Assembly (NCBI GenBank): GCA_009760855.2
Contig: WPIO01000005.1
Coordinates: 8,902,501 to 8,966,500 of the forward strand
From: Cristatella mucedo
Taxonomy: Eukaryota > Bryozoa > Phylactolaemata > Cristatellidae
Direction: 5' to 3'
Length of the DNA: 64,000 nt
The position numbers and the translations under genes were made by a program. Under the pieces are notes generated by a model, which saw nothing but the letters and a program-made list of their open reading frames with translations, did no database searches and had not been told where the DNA came from. This document shows positions 22,201-32,552 of the stretch, in pieces. The first letter of the stretch is position 1. Each line of letters opens with the position of its first letter.

Positions 22201-25200
22201 TCCTGCTAGGGGCACTTATTTATTGCCCACCGTAGGAGGCGGTGAGAGTCTTTAGGCTCTTCTGCCGCTACGTAAATGAGGCTGCTGAATAACCCGGAGA
22301 ATTAATTTATTAGTAGCTGTTCGGATAACGAGGCTGCTCAAATCATTGGTCTCAGAGCCACGAGACAATCTGTATGCAGCCGAGATTGGGTCGTAGCGCT
22401 CCTGCTAAACGAGGATTAAATGGTAGACAGCACGCGTGAATTACAGCGAGCCACAATATTCCGCTGGCCGCAGACGTTGCCGGATAGTTAGGAGCCGCCT
22501 ACGAGAAAGTGAACTAGAAGCTTTGCGCCGCATTCGCGAAATCGAGATGGTCAGCCGAGCCCTTCACTGGGAGCTAGTCAGCCAGTCGGGGTGGGGGGGG
22601 AGGAGAGGCAGCGGGCACGTGTGATCCAGTGATGGGCTACTATCGCTCGTTCATCGAGAGAGCGCTGCAGTGACTTGCTGCTCAGCAAGCAGCTGGAGCG
22701 ACCCTTCAATTTGCAGTTTGGACTACATGCTTTTGCCGAAATAGGTAGTCTTCGATAGGTGTATGTATGCATACTGTGAAAGACTAGCTTAGAACATGTA
22801 AATACCTCTAGCCTGGGCAGTGAAGTGTACCAAAAAGGCTGCATCTATTTTGCTACACGTGTGTAGACTGTGTCAAGCATATTTAAATACCAACTGATTG
22901 ACTACTATGTATGAAGTTGTTAAGAATTCTGGTTTGGCCCAGTGGTTAAGGTGCTCGCCCCGACCAAGGTCTGACCGAGGTCGTGGGCTCGAGCCCCGTG
23001 GCATATGTGAAGCGCCTGAATAGAGATTAAGTTCTCTTGGGGCGCTATACAAATGAACTATATTTAAAAGTGCAACCTACTGCTACACACACACAGTGCC
23101 GGCGCATAGCACAAACCGACAAGGGATTGGCCGCCACGGTTGCTGTGTACCTTTCCGTTAGCACACCTGGGGACCCCAAATCCACCAGGGTTTTTTTGGG
23201 TACTCTTGATTCGGGTTTATGACGTCAAGGGTCTAAAAGCACTAGCAACGAGCCTCTGGCCAGATGGATAGTGCGATCATGATATTTTTTGAAAGGACGA
23301 AGCAGCTTCCACGATCGGACGGCGGTAGCTGAGGAATGCTACTTCAAATCACTTCAAATCATCAGGTCGCAGTAAAAAGCAGCCCATCTCTCCTCGAAAG
23401 ACCGTCTACATTTAATTTCCACAACCGCCAGCTACTAAATGCAATGTGGAGTTTGGCTGGTTGCCCCTAAAAACTATAGCTTAACTTTTCAAAACTCCTT
23501 ACGTGTTCACTAGCTGACTTACAGCTCAGTTACAGAGGTAATTCTGCAGTTTGCAATGCTTCGAATATTGCTGCCATGAATTCTGTGGTAGCCAAATGTG
23601 ACAGCAAACGATCCACCTGTCCAAAAAAACCAACGCATACCGCTGATTCGCTACCCTACAGGTAGCCCAGGGGTAACGTGTTCGCCTTGAAAGATCGCGG
23701 TTGTGGTCTCGAGCCCTACGGCATATGTTAAAATATTGGATACAAATAAAGTTCCCTTAACGTTTTATACAGAAGAAATAGATTTTAGAATGCTAGACTG
23801 ACTACTATCTAAACGAAGTCGGCTACCATAGCAGTGACCACAAAAGTATTAAGGGTGACGAAACTTTTATTAAAGAGACCACGGGACCTTGGTCTTGACA
23901 AGGCCAACCCATAATAGCTGAGGCAGAATAGAAGTTCAACACGCTTAGCAGGAGTGGCAACCTAGCAGCCCCTTGCTTATGTTGACTGCACCCTAGCATC
24001 GAAACCCTTTAGTCGTGAGGCGTCAGTAGTCCGCGAGACATTGTCTCTTCACCCAGAGGCACTTGCTTGAGCTGAGGTCCTGTAGGCTCACCTGGAGGAA
24101 GGAGTGACAGTGCTTGAAATAGAAACAGGAAATGCAGGCCATGATAGTAAGCTGCGCTCTCATATTCCATAATTTTCTCTGTATCGTAGCGTTTGGTCGT
24201 AAAATTGCCCTGAATCTGAAAACACAGGAGTTCGAGCAAAATCTCGCAAGTCACGTGATACAGACGTGCCTCGTGGGTCAAGTTAGACCTCAATTTAACT
24301 CCCTCAACTAGATTGACTTACCCAGCACAGCGAATCCACATATTTGGCTTGCTGCTTGGTGAACCCTGGAGGGGCGGAGCAGCCGACCTGCGGTTGCAAT
24401 AGCCAGTCCAGCTGCATGCCGACGTAGGCGAGCAGTAGCAAGCCTGTAAGGAAAAGTGAGAATGCACTCATTAAGCAATATGGCCTTCGAAGAAGTGGCA
24501 TTGATTGTGCATCGGTGAACGTGTGCACCGAGCGAACTGGCTTAGTGTCTGACGACCGCGTCGTTGCAAAGTGACCAAGAGGAGTGATGCTTTATTCGAG
24601 CGAACTTGAGCGGCTCGAGAGCAAAAAACAGCTAAAACTAGATACCGAGTTAAATTTGCGAGTATGGCGCACCTATACACACTATGAAAGACTTCGAGAG
24701 CGTTTTCGGGCGCACGTGCTAGCGGGCGATGCCGGGCAGCTGTGCGGAAGGCTGAGTGCTTGAGACAAATGCAAGTGATTACGTTATTCCTTATTATATT
24801 GCTTTATATTGCTTTATAGTGATTATTAGGCTATTGTGACGGACAACTCAACGGCGTCCAACTTCGCCGTCAAAGTTAGCTAGCGTAGTTCATATCGATA
24901 TTTTTCCGGAGTTTGATAGAGAGCCCGAGGATTCGCCGATTGTTCTGAAGTTGATAGAGATCTCCAATGCAGGACACGCCGATTTATCTCTAAGAAAGTT
25001 GGCGTAGTCATAACCTACTTCGATGTGCATGCAGATAGCTACCGCAGCATCGAGGGATGTCATATTGCTCGGAAGAAAAGAAAGAAATGTAATCTCTAAA
25101 AACTCACAATCGTCAGAAATACAACTAGCATTCGACACAATCATCTTCAAATTATTAAAAGGCTTTAGAGCTACGCCTAGATTCTCCCGACAGACAATCG

Positions 25201-25691
25201 AGATGAATTTTGGGGACACTCCGTCGTGTCTTGGTGGATCCCTATCCTTATTCGCAACGTTTGCACACTCTCGTTGGGAACAGAGCTGCGATCGACCTGC
25301 AGGGCTACCTAGGCACCCAGCCTCCCTCGTTACGTAAGTCGGGCTCGTGGTCGCTGAGTGAAAAGCCATCTCTGCGACAAGAAGACGAGCGTGTGGTGCC
25401 GCCCGGCGCTGGTCCGTGCTCAGCTCGCTCACCGATTGTCACCTCGCCGTACATCCAATCCCATGCGTCCGCACCAAAGCCGCCGCTGCATCGACCGCCG
25501 AAACCGTCTTTCGGCGATCCGTCGTCCCTCTGAATGGGCTCGCCGTCGTCCTGGAGTCGCGAGGGGATACAGCGAGCTCTCACAGCGATGCTCGGCAGGC
25601 GGCTGCGGGTAGGAAACCGGTAACCCGCCACGAAACCTCGTCGCCCGCAGTGATCAGGCTCGACGTAGGTCTCTGACGAGGAGCCTGGCAT
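16815..25691 (-). CDS. Innexin A: divergent innexin gap-junction/hemichannel protein, six exons
   Basis: Minus-strand exons are 25691-25433, 24443-24322, 24215-24092, 21984-21815, about 21439-20821 and 17011-16815, giving about 496 aa. Intron phases are 1, 0, 1, 0, 1. Innexins are four-helix membrane proteins that form intercellular channels. Seen here: TM1, then a loop with Cys 108 and Cys 126 (SLCW at its end), TM2 around [12 protein letters not shown], a cytoplasmic loop with [10 protein letters not shown]3 around [19 protein letters not shown], a second loop with FPWKGACSF and VAECEL cysteines, TM4, and a C-terminal [16 protein letters not shown] block typical of innexins. Oddities: an N-terminus of about 86 residues (usual is about 30), YYHG in place of the YYQW signature, and a nine-proline run in the second loop. 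Exons 4 and 5 are GC-rich. All frames are open, so I see no sign that it is a pseudogene. Family is sure; exon 1 and the exact start of exon 5 are less so. Confidence 0.82.
17608..19110 (-). mobile_element. L2-like LINE, 5'-truncated, inside innexin A intron 5
   Basis: Reversed tail aataataataataat at 17610, then 3' untranslated sequence and RT C-terminal remnants up to 19080; the reading frame is broken repeatedly. Confidence 0.8.
19139..19326. repeat. CT dinucleotide microsatellite
   Basis: About 190 bp of (CT)n with a few G, C and A interruptions. It directly follows the LINE fragment. Confidence 0.96.
20821..21439 (-). CDS. Innexin A exon 5 (TM3, second extracellular loop, TM4)
   Basis: This single exon corresponds to exons 5 and 6 of innexin B. 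The donor is gtgagt after ACCG (phase 1). The acceptor is not certain: the pyrimidine-rich tctcttcgtgctctgggctgag gives a start at 21439; in-frame alternatives begin at 21475 or 21508. It contains TM3 ([18 protein letters not shown]), a long loop with [17 protein letters not shown], a proline run, two loop cysteine positions and TM4 ([17 protein letters not shown]). Confidence 0.78.
21025..21053. repeat. GGC trinucleotide run inside innexin A exon 5
   Basis: About nine GGC units on the plus strand read as nine consecutive CCG proline codons in innexin A, within the second extracellular loop (about residues 354-363). Such runs are usually length-polymorphic. Confidence 0.9.
21815..21984 (-). 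CDS. Innexin A exon 4 (cytoplasmic loop)
   Basis: The acceptor is tgtctcttggcag (phase 1); the donor is gtgagc after CAGACG (phase 0). It starts with [17 protein letters not shown] and ends with [18 protein letters not shown]. The RIL-x-STAP motif is shared with innexin B exon 4, which supports common descent and both exon ends. Confidence 0.8.
22140..22305 (+). repeat. SINE family B
   Basis: gggtcatagcccaggggtaa ggtgctcgc head; aggcggtgagagtctttagg ctcttctgccgctac body; aatgaggctgctgaataacc end. It lies in innexin A intron 3. Confidence 0.75.
22929..23066 (+). repeat. SINE family A, well preserved
   Basis: ctggtttggcccagtggtta aggtgctcgcccc (A-box-like), gtcgtgggctcgagcccc (B-box-like) and an L2-like tail gcgcctgaatagagattaag ... 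gcgctatacaaatgaac. In innexin A intron 3. Confidence 0.88.
23657..23782 (+). repeat. SINE family A, diverged
   Basis: aggtagcccaggggtaacgt head and a degraded tail (aataaagttcccttaacgtt). Confidence 0.65.
24092..24215 (-). CDS. Innexin A exon 3 (TM2)
   Basis: The acceptor is ctgtgttttcag (phase 0); the donor is gtgagc after CCTCCAG (phase 1). It encodes [20 protein letters not shown], the counterpart of the innexin YYQWV...QA.LF.LP block, but with Q-W replaced by H-G. Confidence 0.85.
24322..24443 (-). CDS. Innexin A exon 2 (TM1 and first extracellular loop)
   Basis: The acceptor is ttttccttacag (phase 1); the donor is gtaagt after TGC TGG (phase 0). It is 122 nt, the same length as innexin B exon 2. 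It encodes the first-loop pattern C-x17-C-W ([14 protein letters not shown] ... SLCW) characteristic of innexins. Confidence 0.88.
24890..25190 (-). pseudogene. Possible pogo/Tigger-type DDE transposase fragment in innexin A intron 1
   Basis: An open minus-strand stretch reads [12 protein letters not shown], then [20 protein letters not shown]. This resembles the family order LLLVDNAPSH ... VFLPPNTTS...PLDQGVI of pogo/Tigger transposases, with the QP-containing part lost and the aspartate of DN changed. No terminal repeats were found. The match is short, so this is a tentative call. Confidence 0.33.
25433..25691 (-). CDS. Innexin A, probable coding exon 1
   Basis: ATG at 25691-25689 is preceded four codons upstream by an in-frame TAG. 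The exon ends at ACAATCG followed by gtgagc (phase 1), exactly the phase needed by exon 2 and used by innexin B exon 1. Only the last residues ([10 protein letters not shown] against CDYLNSRITV of innexin B) align; the rest is Gly/Arg-rich. Another first exon cannot be excluded. Confidence 0.5.
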
Positions 25692-25896
25692 TAGCAGCAG
25701 CTACTGCAGCTGCCGAACCAACGGCGGTGAGCGCAGCAAGCAGCAAAGCCAGTCGCGCCACCAGTCGCTGGCCGCATGCTCTGACCTAGAGGTGAGGACG
25801 GTGAGCCAGCTGAAAAACTCGCTCGACGATCGTAAGCGTAAGACGGTCGTAATACGGGCAATCACATCCGATTAGTCATTGGCATAAGCAAAGTAC

Positions 25897-25960
25897 CGTG
25901 AAAGAGATTTAATTCTCTTAGGGTGCTATATAAATGCATTGCTATTATTATTATTAATTA
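25897..25960 (+). repeat. SINE A/L2-like tail fragment
   Basis: gaaagagatttaattctctt agggtgctatataaatgcat (ATT)n; the head is missing. Confidence 0.65.
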
Positions 25961-27987
25961 GCATTCTCGCGAGTGCTAATCCTCTGTCATCCTATTGCTT
26001 CGTTTGAGCTAGCGACGTGTCGACTTCAGTGCAGCGGGGGGGGGGAGGGGAGGGGTTCACAGCAGTGCGACATTGCCGATGTGCTTCGACTAATATTGTT
26101 AAGGTGAGGTGCACCTATGCACGCCTGGCTGCAGCCCACAAACGACTGGGCTGGCTTGAGATGCTGCGCCGTAGCAGACGACGGAGGCGATTGGCTAGAG
26201 GAAACGCTCGCAAGACCATTCCACCAAGCGAAAGAAACTATCCAGCCTTGAATGCGCGATTTTAGCACGTTTGATCGGAACCAGTAGGAAATATGCGACC
26301 GTGACGGAAGCGTACCTCAGCTGAAGAGGTCGTTAGCAGTAGAGGGGAGAAATGCTATGGGAGGGGAGGACAGGCCGCTGTTTCCGACTACTTCCGTTTT
26401 GCCGAAGTCCATCCACGTAAGGGGCGGCTCAGAGCAGGCGGCACCAGAGCACCGAGCCGCGATTCGATTCACGTCGAACCCCCGTCGAGTGCTTCACGCC
26501 ACGTCCGCCCACCCACCCGCCAGCGACGGCGGAGTGACATCGCCCGAGAGGAAAAGACAGCGGCGGCAGCGGCCGCTGTGGCGAGAGCATCTGCAGCAGC
26601 CACCTTATCTGACAGAACGTTGGCGAGGCCCAACGGTTGAACAGGTGCCAATGTCGTAGCCGTCCTTGTAGAGGATACGACTCGCAAATAGGATTTAACA
26701 ACTTTCCAGGCCGGAGCGCGTTCTAGCGAGAGAAAATGCTCTCCTCCCATCCGATTCGCTAAGCCAGCTCGCCGTTGGACCTGTGCGTCGCGTTGTGGCC
26801 AGCTTGACGGAAATCCTCCGCGAGCGCTACTTCAAGCTACTTCCGAAAGACTGCCGCCTCCAAATGACTCCGCGATCGGATTCTTGGGCGGCGTAAGCAG
26901 CGTCGGCTGCATCGCTGTCGACGCCGAAACCTAGCGTCTCGTAGGTTCGGGCTAGTGCGAACGGCATACATTTTTCTACCCGGGCATTTCGCTCTCTACG
27001 CGCACAGCGAAGGAAATGCGCACGCATCATGATTTATTTTGTTCACAATAAGTAAAATCAAGAACCTACCTAGGTAGTATGAATGGCCGCAGCCGTGCAA
27101 GCCATCAAAGCTTTGCACTACTCCTACGCCTCATTGTTTGCAGCTCTTTTTCGATGCCCTTTCGATGGCCGCTGTCCAGTCAGGAACCCCGCGTTGACAA
27201 CGCCGGCCGTCTGGTCGTTAGGCCACGCAACGAAGCCCACGCCGTTGGCCAAGGCCGTTCTGCTGTCGTTCCTTCGCGACTCGCCGCTCCATTCACTGCC
27301 TCGCCGACGAAGAGCGCCCACTCGCGACAGCTCGCGCCTTCTTCGCTCATCACCGCCCGCCGGCCGAACCGTCCAAGTTGGAACGACTTTGCGAGAGCAA
27401 TTGGGACCGGACTTAAGTTCCGCTTCGGTCGGCCGCGACCGGCTAAGCGTGAGTGGCAGCGAGCGCCGGGAGCTATCGCCGGGTAACAGTTGTCCGCGGT
27501 GACCGTTGTCCGCGGTGACAGCACTTCGGGTGCTGCGGCAGCGAGCCCTGTGCAGCGACCAGCGGCAGGTGCGTGAGGCACGGCAATCAGTGGCCGCGGG
27601 CCGCCTGCATCTGTTCACTACTGCCGCGCCTCTGGCGAGCAGGCGGATGCAAAAGAGAGACAATCGCGGCGGGCCGAGTTTCGCTGGCAAAGTAAATTTT
27701 TCGTACGGCCTATAGCAGGCCGATAGAGGGCTCAGTCCTCGCGAGTAAAGCCAGGCTAAGGACAAAGCGACGCCTAGCTGCGGCGGCGACGGTGGAGGTG
27801 GCGGAGAGAAGGTTTGTCTCTTCCAAGCTTACGCGTACACTACCCAAACGCTTGCACTGCGGGCTTCCAATACGGACCGGATACTCGTCGGAAGTCGAGC
27901 CAGGTATTCCGGCGAGCAACCGGTCCAGTTTAACCCAAAGCGCTTGCGACTCAAGATCGAACCGCTCGGCACGATGCTTCGGAACGT

Positions 27988-28004
27988 AGAGAGAGAGAGA
28001 GAGT

Positions 28005-28071
<67 letters not shown>

Positions 28072-28072
28072 A
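27988..28072. repeat. GA dinucleotide microsatellite
   Basis: (GA)n with one GTGG interruption. Confidence 0.95.
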
Positions 28073-28375
28073 GAGGGCGTTCGCAGAAGAGTATAGCAAA
28101 CCTCAGATCAGTGTATCTAAGCGTGGGCCGGACCGATCACTATCGACAATTCTCTCAGCGGCACGACAGAGCGCGGCCCCGCTCGGACACAGCGGCCATC
28201 CTCCCGCGCTGCACAGTTTGGCTATGCCTCGCAGCATCGTCCATCCAAGTGCATCCACGGCCGGAAGTGCAAGCGGCGCCCGTTGCTTTTTCAAGAAGAG
28301 GCAAACACGAACGAGGCTGAAGTGCAAAAGGGCTTACAGAAGGACAAGAAGGAAGGAGGCTGCCGTGCTTCCTTT

Positions 28376-28450
28376 GCAGCATGTGTAAAGAGTCTAGGAA
28401 GAAATTAAGTAGTTCAAGGGCGCTATACAAATCTATAATTAATATTAATG
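28376..28450 (+). repeat. SINE A/L2-like tail fragment
   Basis: tgtaaagagtctaggaagaa attaagtagttcaagggcgc tatacaaat; the head is missing. Confidence 0.6.
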
Positions 28451-29159
28451 CTCAGAATGCTTTACAGAGGGTCAGACCAGCCAGGTCAGTCAGACCCGGA
28501 CTGGTATTTTTGGGAATATTGCCGTTGCTATATCAGTGCCGCCTCCCCCTGTTGCCCAGTACTGAGCCTTGCGAAAACCTGCGACGCGGACATGCGCACG
28601 CATTCTGGTGTTCAAACTGCATACAGGAGCTCCAACTCTAGATGCCGTTGTTTTGCGCTGTCGACATGAGCATAGCAAGGCGTGAAGCTAGCTGCTCCAC
28701 GTACGAACAGGTTTTCTCGACAGACGTCGCTGTTTCAGAGGCCGCACGTCATGCACGCAGCGACAAGAATGCGGATCAGCAGAGGATTATCAGGTTTTCT
28801 GAGCGTGTCAGGCGCTAAAGTACACCGCTATTTCGGTATGTATTCTACTCAGCTATCCCCAGTCTGCGTCCATCTACTGGGTACCGCCACTAGAAGGAAC
28901 AACTGCGCCGATGCGGAGATGTAATTACGTTTGCTTTCTTTGGTCCCGACTGCTTCACATCTATGGTAAGTGTGCTGGGAAGATTGTTTGCACTTTTAGG
29001 ATTACCCGCGGTAAAACTCGGCGAGGGCGGATATTCGCAGGGCGATATGCTAGCGCATATTCGCGAATGGAATTCTCACACGAGACCGTCTCGTACTGTC
29101 TTCCTCCGCAATGAACGTGGCTAGCACAATCGTTTGCGTACGTCGCTCATCCGCCCGAC

Positions 29160-29646
29160 GCCCTGCTCAGCTAGCTTCCGCTCCTTCCGCCCGGCTAGCT
29201 TCCACTTCTTCCGCCTGGCTAGCTTCTGCTCCTTCCGCCCGGCTAGCTTCCACTCCTTCCGCCTGGCTAGTTTCCGCTCCTTCCGCTCGGCTAGCTTCCG
29301 CTCCTTCCGCTCGGCTATAGCTTCCGCTCCTGCCGCTCGGCTAGCTTCCGCTCCTTCCGCTCGGCTATAGCTTCCGCTTCTTCCGCTCGGCTAGCTTCCG
29401 CTCCTTCCACCCGGCTAGCTTCCACTCCTTCCGCCTGGCTAGCTTCCGCTCCTTCCGCTCGGCTAGCTTCCGCTCCTTCCGCCTGGCTAGCTTCCGCTCC
29501 TTCCGCCCGGCTAGCTTCCGCTCCTTCCGCCTGGCTAGCTTCCGCTCCTTCCGCCCGGCTAGCTTCCACTCCTTCCGCTCGGCTAGCTTCCGCTCCTTCC
29601 GCTCGGCTAGCTTCTGCTCCTTCCGCTCGGCTAGCTTTCGCTCCTT
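29160..29646. repeat. 24-bp minisatellite, about 20 units
   Basis: The unit is close to ggctagcttccgctccttcc gctc, with C/T and A/G variants and three units carrying a TA insertion. Because 24 is a multiple of three, both strands stay open and read as 8-residue repeats (SFRSFRPA-like on plus, KLAERKER-like on minus). No start, splice site or homology suggests translation. Confidence 0.95.
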
Positions 29647-29699
29647 GGAAGTAGGGCACCCGGACAGTTGGGAGTACTTGTTGTCATGATAATGCTTGG

Positions 29700-29872
29700 T
29701 GAACCGCAATTGCTCACTAGGTAAGGTGGTTGCTTTTGAAGACCTCAGCCCCTCGGGTCCGAATCCTGTGGTGAGCGATCCTTTATAGCCACTGCAAGCG
29801 GTGGTGATAGCCGTAGAGGCTCTTCTGTTGCTATACGAAAAGAGGCTGTTGAATCACCTAGCACTTTTTTCA
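29700..29872 (+). repeat. SINE family B
   Basis: tgctcactaggtaaggtggt head, gtccgaatcctgtggtgagc B-box-like region, cactgcaagcggtggtgata body, aagaggctgttgaatc end and a T-rich tail. Confidence 0.82.
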
Positions 29873-30532
29873 TTTTTTTGGCAATTCCAGGTGACTCAAC
29901 GGTGGAATAGAGGCTGCATACTAGTGGGAATCTTTACCTATTCCTATCACTTATTATTTTCTGTAGCCTATCCCTAGAACTTTTTAAGTCTTGTCTTTGG
30001 AATCCTTGCTCAATGTGCAATAAAACCTTAGTAATAAGCGACCTTACTTCTGAAAAAGGTCACTACCTGCTCGTCTTGAATTAAACTTGGCTAAAATCGG
30101 TGAACTTCTAGACAATTAAAAGATGCTATCTCGATTGGTTTCTCGTTTTCTTTACACCACTAAATCAATCAAAACTGGAGGTGGAGTTGCTATTACCACG
30201 CGCTCAAAATTTGACTTCAAGCAATCTGCAGTACTCTCGAAGCAGTCTTTCAAATCTTTTGTCTTGATTTCATCCAAAAACAAGCTACTGATTGTGGCAG
30301 TAACCTATCATTCACCTAAGTCCTCCCTTATCACAGACGTCTCCAATCTCATTTCAATTCTGTGTGCAAGAAATAGATCTTTCCTCGTTATGTTAGATTT
30401 CAAATTTCACTTTAACAACTCATCTGACGCCTTCAGAACTGAATTTCATGCGTTGACTGACTCTATTTTTCTTATGGCGCATGTGCATGGCTTTACTCAC
30501 ATTAAGGGTCACACACTCGACCAAGTTTTAAT

Positions 30533-30925
30533 AACAATAATAATAATAATTCACTTGATAAAGCGCCCTCAGAGAACTTAATCTCTCTCTCTAGGCGCTT
30601 TAAATTTGCTGTAAAGTGAAATGCAATTGAATGGTAAGTAAAATCATGCTTGAAAAACAAACAAAATGAATAACATGGTTAGGGGTGACATGCACAGGGT
30701 CAGCATGCATAAGCACATGAAGGACGAATTAAAGGGACCCACTAAATGCTGTCCTAAATAGGTGTGTTTTTAAGTTCCTTTTAAATGTGGTAAAGTCAGG
30801 GGATGTTCTGACGCAGGTCGGGAGGGAGTTCCAGGCTTTGGGAGTATATGAACTAAATGCACGGTCTCCAAAGGGTTTAAGGTTTGTATGAGGTATTTCT
30901 AGACTGTCGGATTCCGAAAAATTTT
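30533..30925 (-). mobile_element. L2-like LINE 3' end inserted into the larger copy, antisense
   Basis: Begins with (AAT)n and acttgataaagcgccctcag; ends ggattccgaaaaat. Flanked by T-runs of the host element, which could include a target duplication. Confidence 0.82.
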
Positions 30926-31675
30926 TCTCCTACAGCTGCACTTTTTCATCACTAATTACTAATAAATTCTGCTTATCTGACCACATGCAGATCTCATTCA
31001 GTCTACAGTGTGTGCCCTCCTCCTCCTCCTCATCTAAAATTACCTTTGATTCGCGAAACCTCGCGACCCTTGATATCGATGGTGTCCGTACGAGAATATC
31101 TGCCTCGCCTCTGCTGATCAATCCCCCTACCGACTTTTCATCATTAATAGATTGTTGCAACAAGATACTTGCTGACCTGCTCGATGAGCTTGCTCCTCTG
31201 AGAGGGCGTTCTGTGTGCCCTCTCCCAAACGGCCTATGGTTTACCATAGACATTAAACTAGCTAGATCTACTTAGCAAAAGCACGACCAAGCATATAAAA
31301 GATCAGGATTGACCATCCATCGAAAGGCATACGAGGGCTGCTGTAGATCATACCAATCGATCCTTGAAAGGGCAAAGTCTAGCTTCTATAAAAACATTGT
31401 TGAATAAAAAATGCACAATCCAAAAATGCTGATATCCACGATCAATCATCTCTTCAACCGCTCCCAAGTTAGCTCCTTGCGCAATGATCGAGCGATGATC
31501 GAGCTGATCGCTTCTTTAGCTTCTGTATCCAGAAGTTCGTCCCTACGATAGTAGCACCCCCTGGAATGCTGTCCCTTCATTTCTCGCAGCAACTCAGTGT
31601 CTAAATTCACGGAGGTTACTAGTGACCTTGTCCCGACGTTCACATCCCAATCAAAGAACTAGTCCCTAGGACCCT

Positions 31676-32156
31676 ATTCTCACTGTCTCTCAGATTCACC
31701 CCCGCCAGGCCAAGCATGCATACAAACCACCGACTTTTCGGAATCTAACCGTTTACCTATACATTGTACAAACCTCAAATCCTTTGGAGACCATGCATTT
31801 AGTTTATATGCTCCAAAAACCTGGAACTCACTTCCGAATTGCTTCACGACATCCCCGGACTTGACCACGTTTAAAAAGAAGTTAAAAACGCAGCTACTTA
31901 TGACAGCATTTAGTGGTACTCTGATTTGTCCTGTATGTGCTTATGCGTGCTGGCACTGTTGCATGCTGCCACTAACCACACGCATGCTTACCCTGTGCAT
32001 GTGACCCCTAAACATTGTACTTATATTGTTTATTAAGCGTGATATTTCTACTCACCACTCGATCGTGTTTCCTTTGCAGCAAATGTAAAGCGCCGAGAAA
32101 GAGATGGAGTTCTCTGACCGCGCCTTATGAACTGCATTGTTGTTATTATTTTTATC
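31676..32156 (+). mobile_element. L2-like LINE 3' end inserted into the larger copy, sense
   Basis: The host sequence stops in the linker before the RT; a C-terminal-plus-tail fragment follows to an ATT-rich end, and the host resumes with ctgctcctgcaatgcataac. Confidence 0.75.
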
Positions 32157-32552
32157 ATCTGCTCCTGCAATGCATAACTAACATCATTAACATGTCATTA
32201 ACCTCAAGTCACGTCCCAGAACCCTAAACCAACTACAGCCAGGCTACCACTCAACATAGCAACACTTGGCCAAGAGCACTTAAGCCACTTCCGCCCAGTC
32301 TCCCATCTACAGTTCCTATCAAAGGCAGTGTTACGAGTCGTGGCTACCAGCTGAACTCATATATTGAAAATTCAAACCTTGCTAGTCAGTTCCAGTCTGG
32401 TTTTAACAGCTAATCACTCCACAGAGTCAGCATTTCTTTGGGTTTTCAACAAGCTACTTAGGAAAGAAGACATGGGTAGAGTATCTCTGGTTGTTTTGCT
32501 CAATCTTTCGGCTGCTTTTGATATTATTGATCACCAAGTCCTTCTTAATTAT

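Larger units (their letters stand above)
25240..28330. promoter_or_regulatory. GC-rich, CpG-dense block around and upstream of innexin A exon 1
   Basis: The base composition is clearly richer in G, C and CG than the flanks. It starts in intron 1 and runs about 2.6 kb upstream of the proposed innexin A start. Long open frames on both strands here (for example 27079-27502 and 27765-27124) have Arg/Ser/Pro-rich content expected from composition alone. A promoter or 5' untranslated role is inferred from position. Confidence 0.35.

Noticed and set aside
22929-23000. Genuine tRNA genes at the SINE heads
   Set aside because: Box-like motifs are present but the heads do not form a clean cloverleaf and are followed by SINE bodies; the same heads recur through the window.
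27124-27765. 213-codon minus-strand frame, and overlapping plus-strand frames
   Set aside because: Arg/Ser-rich translations expected in a GC-rich block; several frames are open at once and nothing resembles a known family.
29160-29646. CRISPR-like array
   Set aside because: The repeats are directly adjacent without unique spacers, and the genome is eukaryotic.
29111-29709. Repetitive proteins of about 114 residues on the minus strand and 69-78 on the plus strand
   Set aside because: They arise from the 24-bp minisatellite, whose length is a multiple of three; no homology or gene signals.
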